A stretch of 64,000 nucleotides of DNA from Limnoperna fortunei (Eukaryota; Mollusca; Bivalvia; Mytilida; Modiolidae): the NCBI GenBank assembly GCA_944474755.1, contig OX104122.1, forward strand, positions 26,873,956 to 26,937,955. The letters are read 5' to 3'. Made by a program: the position numbers and the translations under genes. The notes under the pieces are model-generated. The model searched no databases, was not told where the DNA came from, and was given only the letters and a program-made list of their open reading frames with translations. Below, in pieces: positions 56,190 through 64,000 of this stretch (position 1 is its first letter; every line of letters begins with the position of its first letter).

Positions 56190-57850
56190 AAGAGCCAAAA
56201 GCCAAGGGACAGTTACAAATCCGGATATAGACAAACACAACACAAAAATCAAAAACATAAAACACAGAAAGAGAGTAACCCGAACCCAATTAAAACCATG
56301 GGTGCACTAAAGTGCTCCGGACGAGTAAGCAGTGCCTGCCTCTAATTAGACACCCGTCGAGGTACTCATTGTCTTGTCTAGGGAAAAGTCAAATCCAGGA
56401 ATAGGAAACACTACCTATGACTCAGCGAAAATGTCAGATCGTATTTGAGACACTGATTTCCCGTAAAGATCAATTAAGTCGTGGTGCCGACCATAGAACT
56501 TCTGGCGAGATTACATCAACCTAGGTACAACAGACCCTTGTTTGAGTAGTTTAGCAGTCAACAGCAGTGATCGGTCTAGAAAATCTGAATAACGATCGCA
56601 GGATCTAGAATAACGTACAAGTTGTGAAATGTACACACCATACGCTGGAGCTGCTGGAATGTTGCTGTCGATGAACGGGAAGTTGACAATTAGGAAGTTG
56701 AAGTCATCACGCTTGTAGAGCCTAGTTTGAGTCTATTTCTAGAAGTAGGTCTAAGTAACAGGCTGATTTTAGTGTATTGGTGGTGTCTTTAATTTCAAGC
56801 TCGCTAGGGTAAATTGAATGTAAATAGTCACCAAATTTAGCATTGTTGAGGGACAAATTAAAGGTCTGGGCCAGAGTCTTTTCTTTCTTCTTCAGTAGGC
56901 CTTCTAGGAACTCAGCCTCATAGGAGTGCAAAAACAGGTCGGCGAGAAGAGGAGCATAATTAGTACCCATTGGAATACCAACAGTCTGTTGAAAAACATG
57001 TCCTCCAAACATGACCAATATGTTGTCAATTAGAAAATCTAACATGTGACAGATTTGGTCTTCAGTATATTTAGTATTAGCTTTGGAGTCATTGACGACG
57101 AAGTAAGATCTGTCATGACTAATTACCAGGTATTTATATCGTCTCTTTCCGTTTTTCTTGAAAAAGCAGCGTTTTATAAGATCTTTAGCCTGGTTTTATG
57201 CTGCGTATGAGTGATGGCCGTATAGAGTGTCGAAAAATCAAATGTTTTAATGCTGTTACAATGGATAAGAGATCCAGACCTCACGATGTCTATCAGGTCT
57301 TTTGAATTTTTGGAGTAGCAAATTTCACTGTATTTTTTAGTCCCGTTTTTACTGTTGTTAAAATAGTGGTCAGGAGTTTCGATAGTGTTTTGGTAGAACA
57401 CTTAGACGATCCTTCTATGAAACGCTGTTTGTATGGATTTTTGTGAAGTTTAGGAATCCAATACAATAAAGGGAGATCACAATCTTCGACTCTGATTTTG
57501 ATTTTGAAAGCGCAGTGAATGTGTAAGTAGGATTGCCTAGTGAACTATCAATGCCTAACTCATTAATTAAACACTGTAATGTTTTTTTGCAGATAAAAAT
57601 GATATTGTTAGGGGCCTTATCTGCTGGCACAACAACATATTTGTCATGAATGTCATGAATGTCGGACAAAGTTTTAAGAGCATCAAGATTTCTGAAAATT
57701 GATGATGCTTTAGTACTCATAGACCTTCTTAAACGACTTATTCTTATTTGAATCAATGACCTCAAGGCCTTTACCCACTCGGACAAAGTATCAACCTCCT
57801 GGTCCTCTTGCTTAAAACAATGCTGTAGAAATACCATTTTTGTATAAGGC
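56190..57850 (-). mobile_element. Inactivated Penelope-like reverse-transcriptase element
   Basis: Minus-strand frames read in order: a segment with DKYVVVPADKAPNNIIFICK (57415-57837), one with SIKTFDFSTLYTAI (57174-57401) and one with QQTVGIPMGTNYAPLLADLF then LSLNNAKFGDYLHSIYP (56722-57045), followed by a C-terminal remnant. These match a reverse-transcriptase protein widespread in bivalve genomes. Frames are broken between segments. The stretch that should carry the catalytic YIDD motif is missing: the sequence passes directly from the thumb-side AQTFN to LSLNN, so an in-frame deletion removed the active site. The Penelope-like label is from family memory, not a search. Confidence 0.8.
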
Positions 57851-58739
57851 TACAAGTAATAGTAATATAGAGTATATTATTCAAAATACAGGTAAAACTG
57901 AGGAAACAAAAATATTTGTATCTCATAATCTCTGAAAGCATCATAGAAAACCTATGGGTCGTAAATGTAACGAAATGTTTTTGCATACAGTTTAGAGATA
58001 TCCTATTATGCATATAATTGTTCTTGGAAAATCCAACGTCTCAAAACTAACAAACCCAAAGTTATAACCATCCAGGGTCTTTACCTTCGATCGTCCTAAA
58101 ATATGACCTTGGAAATATCATCAAGGTCAACAATACTCTTACCATTATTCATTACTACAGTTAAGAAAATAGCAACGATTAAACGTCAATACAGCCAAAA
58201 CCCTTTATCACATAACTATCCAACTTTGTTGTGTTGTGTTAGACTGGAAAGACGATATCTTAGGTAGCATTACTACCACAGAACTAAGCAGAATCTTTTA
58301 TTGGCCTTAACATTTAAACCGTAAGTCCTAAAGTCTTGGGATCTTAAACATTGGTCAGAGGACCTTAATTATAATTTGAAGGTCAAAATCTCCCCAAACG
58401 ACTTTCAAACATATATTAGTATCTTTGAAATAGGAAGAATATATACCATCTTCTTGTTATCATAGTGGCTAATTAGGTTATTTTAGGTTTTTACTATCAC
58501 TTACGGTAATAAATGGTCCATACCAACAAAATATGTCTGGTTTAATATAGAACAATAGATAGAATCGAGCATCATAAAACAACAATCTCACAGGAACTTA
58601 GAAAATCTTCCTAATTTTTAACGACAACCTATTTTGTTATATTTTGAAAGATACTACTGAACACGTTGAAAATGTCATGTAATTGACTAAATAATAATAT
58701 TAGCTGTTATGAAGAGTGTTTTTGTGTCTTTTTATTTGA
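57851..58739. other. Intergenic DNA, possibly the worn 5' part of the element
   Basis: No recognisable frame beyond 57850. The 80-codon frame at 57771-58013 is unsupported. Confidence 0.4.
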
Positions 58740-58964
58740 TTTGTGTTAACGCCACTTTCAGCAATTTTTCAGTTATATCATGGCGTCCAGTGGTTTTTTT
58801 TGGGGGGCGGGAGGAAGCCGGAGTTCCCAGAGAAATCACCGACCTTCGACAGGAAAACTGGCAATCCTTGTCAATTAAGATTGGAGTCGAGTGCCAGCAG
58901 TGATACTCAAACCCGCAACCTCAGCGTTGACATACCATGTGATCTTAGTAGACGAACTACTTTA
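58740..58964 (-). mobile_element. SINE, nearly full length
   Basis: GTTAACGCCACTTTCAGC, ATCATGGCGTCCA, GGAGGAAGCCGGAGTTCC, GGCAATCCTTGTCAATTAAG and GTTGACATACCATGTGATC are in inverted SINE order. The B box is diverged and the tRNA 5' end is truncated. Confidence 0.88.
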
Positions 58965-59779
58965 AAAACGCTTTTATATAGAAATTGTCGTATAAAAAAG
59001 GGTGGATGGTGTCTTGTGTAAAGTAATCCGATTTAATTCGACATAATTATAGACTCCACATTTTAAAAATAATTACGCGTCATAAATTATGTGTGTATTG
59101 AACAAATAGTTGTATATTGTCATTCTGAATAATTCATTACGCATTAATTTTGGTATATTGTGATGGTTTGAATGTTATACAATTCAATGCAAGTCAGTGC
59201 CATTTTATCTCTTGTGTTTTTAATCATTAAAGTCGTCCTTACAATTCAATAATACAATGGGAACAGTTTAATTTTACAACGCACTTTGTCTTTTAGTAAC
59301 TGTTACAATCGGATTTATAAACAACCATTTCAAGTAGCAGTATATCTTGGAATCATGAATGATACATTGATTAAAAAATATTTGTACGTGTTTGCGTATT
59401 TCAAAGTCATTACAATGCATACAAAACATGATCATTGGTATGTTTTATAAAGGTTTTGAGTAAACTACATTCAAATGAATGCAATACAAAACTCAAATTT
59501 TGAGATAACTCCGGAAATCCGTACAAAATATTTTAAGTTTAAGAAAATCTTGTGAAATAAAACGAGATAATTTCTGAAACAATCAACTCTGGTTCTATCC
59601 ACTGTATCATATACTTCGCATTTAAGCTAACATGGTAAAGAAAATTTCTTCATAAAGTTTAACACAATATTACAACTGCTAAGATAAATGAAGTGAATAA
59701 TTTGAATGGATATAGAGCATTCAACGAAATTATTGGTGTCAAATAAAAACAACGACATACATTTTAGGTTGAGTTTAGT
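58965..59779. other. AT-rich intergenic DNA, no feature recognised
   Basis: No gene or repeat was recognised. Confidence 0.5.
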
Positions 59780-59990
59780 TTCCTAACATAAAACATTAAA
59801 CAAACTGCATTTCTTTATTATAGTTGTAACGATTTGTGAGCTGCACTGCTTTAATAAAATAATGATAGCATATAAGCTATATTTAACCTTGACTAAAGCT
59901 TATCTAAAGTTATATTGTTATTAAAGAAACTTCGGGTTGATTACGTTTTTTTTACCCATGCAAAGCCCAGTAAAACAATTTAAAACAGAA
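59780..59990 (-). promoter_or_regulatory. Upstream cassette copy e, donor lost
   Basis: Landmarks AAACAAACTGCATTTCTTTA, TTTAACCTTGACTAAAGCTT and CTAAAGTTATATTGTTATTA match the other cassettes, but the donor-like GTRRGT is replaced (minus strand AAATATAGC). It lies 4 kb beyond copy b on the same strand. Confidence 0.4.
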
Positions 59991-60283
59991 AAGGTTATCT
60001 ATTGTATTCTCAACAAAAATACCTATGATTTTAAAATGTTGTTTCAGGAATCATGTAACTTTCTACTTTCTATTTGATAGTGTCTATGATATTATACAAT
60101 AAGTGTATACATTTTTTGATGATTTACTTGTATTTGATATATACTGTTGTAGTTAGGTGTATAAAAAACTAAACGGTCAACAAAAATTTAAAACTATATG
60201 ACAGTGGAAAAACAATGATTTACAACAACAACAACAAAAAAAAACAAACAACAAACAAAACAAACTAATTTCATTTTTTGGTG

Positions 60284-60944
60284 ATTCTAATATGATGTCC
60301 TGCTTTAGCTATGTAAGAAAAACCGTGTCAAAATTTCATAAGGTTTAGTTCGTACATGCGTAAGCTGTGTTTTTTGTGTGTAAATGTAAAAACTGACTTA
60401 AGAATGCGGTTTGTTATGTGTTATCCATAATTATCATTATTGTTAAAAATGCAGTTTTTTCAATCTGAATTGTGAGGGGATATGTTTTATACTACTTCCT
60501 ATACATTATTATTTTATCAATTCTACATTGAAATTAATATGACGTCACAATTAGAATTCCGACGTCATATTACGACCAAATGAAAATTCCAATGCAATTT
60601 CGTTACGATTTCTCATTTGTTTTTGTTTTTAAAGGTACGTATATTCAATAAAATGACGAGAATATATGTTTATGTCAATCTTATTTGCGTTAACATACTG
60701 TTTTGATATATATCTTATTAGGTTAAAAAACAGTATAACCATTGAAAGCGTCCTCTTAGAGCCGCTTCGAAATTTTAAAACAATTGTTAGACATACTAGA
60801 ATCGAATGCAAATTAGAACATGGTCAGACCCTTTATTTGTCCTCATTTTATACCTCGCTAATGCTCGGTATAAAATATTAACAAATATAAAGTTTGACTA
60901 TGTTCTAATTCGCATAGAGCCCGATCGCAATAATCTATTTCTTA
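60284..60944 (+). repeat. 0.7 kb dispersed repeat, copy 2
   Basis: Diverged direct copy of 5524-6218 with the same ends and the same TGACGTCA (60540-60547) and GACGTCAT (60561-60568) pair. The terminal inverted repeat is degraded here: the left arm lacks 24 bases and the right arm carries several changes. The 71-codon frame at 60666-60881 corresponds to the 80-codon frame in copy 1. Confidence 0.85.
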
Positions 60945-62819
60945 ATTCTCCACTTAAACAAAACCCCTATGCTACAATTAAATGCACGATTAAAAACGAC
61001 CGAATAATCCTTTTAGAAGGTGAATAAATATGTTAAAAACGAATGTTACTTTCTGATCAACCAGTATTATTATAATTACTCTGCATTACATCTATGTTCA
61101 TTAGTGAAGAAAGCAATTGTTAAGATATAAAGACGAAACGATTTAAGCAATGTCAATATGCAAGAATTGACATTATATTGATTAACAGTTTAAATAATTT
61201 TTTTTTTAATGCTGTGTTTAGTAACCAAATAGTACCCCATAAGGTAAACAACATTTCTGTCCATTGTGTGCAATAATTCAAAATAAGTCGGTATCGGTCG
61301 GTAAGGTCTTAAATACACAGTACAGATTGCGTAGTTTCTGATCTAAGATCTACTTCGATCGCTTTCATGTCTGACAGTCGGATCTTAAACCTACACCGGA
61401 TCAGCGAATTTATTTGCAAAACAAACACGCATTAATTGTATGTCAAAACCGGTAAAATAATGTTTCTACTTTTGGCATTTGTCAATATCAGACAAGCTTA
61501 CTAAAATGTGTCAAAAATGAACCCTTTTATTTCCACTTCTTGGCCAGTGCTAACCAAGTTATAATCTATCGGTATCAGACGTTTTAGGAAAGCATTATGG
61601 GAAACATATTTAATAATATTGGTGTATGTTCTTGAAAAAAAAATGTTTTGATGAGGTCGACACCTGTTTTTATTAATTACTTGCTGAATTTGTCCGAAGT
61701 CCGAGTTTGATATACACTTTTATTAAGTCGATTGAAATGAATTGATAGAAACTTTAAAGGCTGTAATTGTTTTATTATATTATCGTTGAAAAAAATTGCG
61801 TTCGTTTTTTCAAGCACATTTTTACACACATCAGATTTTAAAGAAACATTTTGACTTATTGCCTGATTAATATTGATCACACAACTTGTTTCACCAAGAT
61901 CTTAATGATTTCACAAGTAACAATCATTTAAATTTTAACATCAAGAATAATTCTATTACAAATTTTCTACTTTTCAATAAAACATTAGATTAATGCCATT
62001 CTAATTGGCTAATTCAAAAAAAGAAAACCAATCAAAACAAAGATCTGAATAACTGGAGATTATAAATCTATTTTTAGTAAATCTAAGTCTTCCAATTTTT
62101 CATTTTGAAAAGTAGTTAGTCTGCTAACTATTTTACAGTTTAATCATGTAACATGTTTTAACTATTGAAATCGTTTAAATTATACAATATAAATTAAAAC
62201 CATATATTAAACATTTTCATAAATTGAAAAGAAAGGCATTGTATTTTAATAAAACACGAGAGACTCTGATACATAATACAAAATCTATACTATGTAAAAG
62301 CTACGTATACTTACCGACTTTACCAATGTCTTTACTAAAGTATAATTTGGGTTTAGTAGGCAGAATATAAGAAGCTTGTAGATAGAAACCCGGATGCAAC
62401 TAAACCAGGAACAGCACTGTATCTGACAAATCATAACCGAGCAAGATTTCAGGAACAAATTAAGTCATGATAAATTATATCAGATTACACTACAATAGTG
62501 TAGTTATGTAATATTTTGATAAGTCAAGACTAATTATCGTTACAGCTTTTGTCTGTACCATAATTATTACGTTATCACTGTGTTTTCCAATTTAAACTGG
62601 TCCCATGATAACAAATTATGATTCTGTTTTATATCCAGCTAATGTACTACATGTATGAAATCTCTGTCTGTATCACCGGGGTCATTATTAAAATGTAGTG
62701 CGTATTGAATGGTTGTATATTGTCTTAAATATAGATGCAACAGCTTACGTTGAGACTTTATTAACACATGTTTGGATGATGTATTGTTGAGAGTAATGAA
62801 AACAGATCAGAGAGTGTCA
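60945..62819. other. AT-rich intergenic DNA, no gene recognised
   Basis: Short frames such as 61677-61880 (minus) resemble nothing known. No repeats recognised. Confidence 0.45.
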
Positions 62820-63190
62820 CATGACAGAAAATCTGCTTGAACAGGGATTCACTGTCCAAGGATCGAAGTCATCATTTAGACAATTTTGCCGTCGCCGTCA
62901 TGACATAATTAACCATTACTGACCATATCTGTTAAAAATCACTATTGATTTGTTCCGTTGTCATAGATACTTTCCCTACTTCTTACTATATTATAACTCG
63001 GATATCACAAGTTAACTCCTGTATCACAATGGGTACAACGTGTGGAGCAGGATTTGCTTACCCTTCCGAAGCACGTGAAAAAAAACAACCCGGCGTTTAG
63101 TGGGTTTTTTGTTACTACGTTTTAGTTTTTGTGTTCTGTATGTTGGTTTGGTTGTCGTCTCGTCATTTGTTTTACTATAGTTTTGCCGGT
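62820..63190 (+). mobile_element. Reverse-transcriptase element, C-terminal end and 3' flank
   Basis: Plus-strand frame reads LLEQGFTVQGSKSSFRQFCRRRHDI, the C-terminal signature of a reverse-transcriptase element. It is followed by a 3' flank (GGAGCAGGATTTGCTTACCC, CTTCCGAAGCACGTGA) of a type I associate with mussel repeats. The frame is stopped shortly after. It is the same superfamily as 56190-57850 but a different subfamily. Confidence 0.7.
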
Positions 63191-63617
63191 CAATAATTTT
63201 TCGATTAATGATCTTCTTAGGTATTTTAAAATTAGTTTTTTGACTATAGTATGTGTTTCACAATTATTGTATCCTGCCTCGTTAAAATCATGTGACACAC
63301 AAAATGAAGAACCACAGAACAAGACACGCAAACACAACACAACAAGAACTCTAAAAATATGAGTGAACTCAGGTGCACGAAAGAAGACGTTTTTATAAAA
63401 AATATCTTTTGTATGGCTTTCACAGATAAGAAAAACAATTAAACACATTCCATCATTACCATTGAAATCATCTGAAACAACAAAGGAGGTTCATGATTAC
63501 GATACCAAGGGAACATATTTATCAAGCATGCCAACCGTAAGAGACTACAATTTAGGGCATTTTGTATAAGCAGTCCACCATTGTATGCAAGTATTTTACC
63601 ACCACATCACCTGAAAA

Positions 63618-63797
63618 ATGAGAATTCAACAACATAACAGCACTGTAACTATAAACTCAGTAACAACTAGTGCGACATACCGCCAAACAATGGAGGCGAA
63701 ACGTATTTACACCAGATGCAAACCCAGAGTGATCTTTGTTCAAGTGGTAACCAAATACAACGACTATGACTTTAATATCACAAAAGAAAAACGGTAA
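63618..63797 (+). CDS. Candidate 5' coding exon of an unidentified gene
   Basis: The open frame starts at 63618, with a second ATG at 63690 in a favourable context (AACAATGG), and runs to ACG followed by GTAAGTA, a near-ideal 5' splice site with the last exon base at 63793. Translation beyond the donor hits a stop at once, as expected if the exon is spliced. The second half reads MEAKRIYTRCKPRVIFVQVV, a mixed, charged composition unlike the AT-rich noise around it. The product is not recognised and the next exon would lie outside the window. It could also be part of a mobile element. Confidence 0.3.
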   Translation: MRIQQHNSTVTINSVTTSATYRQTMEAKRIYTRCKPRVIFVQVVTKYNDYDFNITKEKR

Positions 63798-64000
63798 GTA
63801 TGACCGATCATCACCTTAAGTCACTGTCAAAGACTGTAAATACTAACTTTGAATACTGTCTAAAAATGACGACAAGATCACATTACATCTGAAATTATTT
63901 TTATTTTGTTAGGTTAGGCGTATAGAATTTTAATTCCGTTGCACATGGTATTTTACGTAATACAAGTGATTTTTCTCAGGACCTCTTAAACTGGTTTTTT
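63798..64000. other. Presumed intron or intergenic DNA
   Basis: No further exon was seen before the window ends. Confidence 0.35.

Noticed and set aside
63129..63448. Overlapping frames on both strands at 63122-63448
   Set aside because: They lie in or next to the 3' flank of a reverse-transcriptase element and resemble no protein.

Overview
This window looks like nuclear DNA from a bivalve mollusc. It is AT-rich and gene-poor, and full of degraded mobile elements, including tRNA-derived SINEs with a shared 3' domain, non-LTR and Penelope-like reverse-transcriptase remnants, MITEs and TTTA microsatellites. Several repeats are ones I associate with bivalves, mussels in particular, but the species cannot be named from sequence alone.

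Two genes are certain. Both are on the minus strand and encode intact, closely related Toll-like receptors (TLRs) with single-exon coding regions: copy A at 10037-12577 (846 aa) and copy B at 50227-52761 (844 aa). Each has a signal peptide, an LRR ectodomain with one N-terminal and one C-terminal cysteine cluster, one membrane segment and a cytoplasmic TIR domain. A third, broken TLR (35722-36745, same strand) lies between them, so this is a decaying tandem TLR cluster. The TIR domains are about 90% identical by hand count, but a central ectodomain block is only about 45% identical.

Both intact genes have a good 3' splice site 16-19 bases before the ATG, which implies an intron in the 5' UTR. 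A short sequence repeated five times on the same strand (about 15.0, 22.3, 29.7, 55.9 and 59.9 kb) carries a splice-donor-like site in at least three copies. Two of these copies lie 2.5 and 3.1 kb upstream of the two TLR ATGs. The inference, not proven, is that this is the duplicated first exon/promoter of the TLR family, and that the other three copies mark lost genes or alternative promoters.

Layout: 0-10 kb, repeats, including a 0.7 kb dispersed repeat ending in a 62-bp-arm perfect palindrome; 10-15 kb, TLR A and its upstream intron; 15-30 kb, SINEs, a pogo-type MITE, tandem duplications and reverse-transcriptase remnants; 30-34 kb, a degraded non-LTR element; 35.7-36.7 kb, the TLR pseudogene; 38-41 kb, a compound microsatellite, a foldback element and a young SINE; 42-46.3 kb, nested inverted-repeat elements; 50-56 kb, TLR B and its upstream region; 55-63 kb, a TTAA MITE, an inactivated Penelope-like element, a second copy of the palindrome repeat and another reverse-transcriptase tail. 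Two short open segments with good splice signals (49396-49562 and 63618-63793, plus strand) may be exons of unidentified genes. No rRNA, true tRNA or CRISPR was seen.
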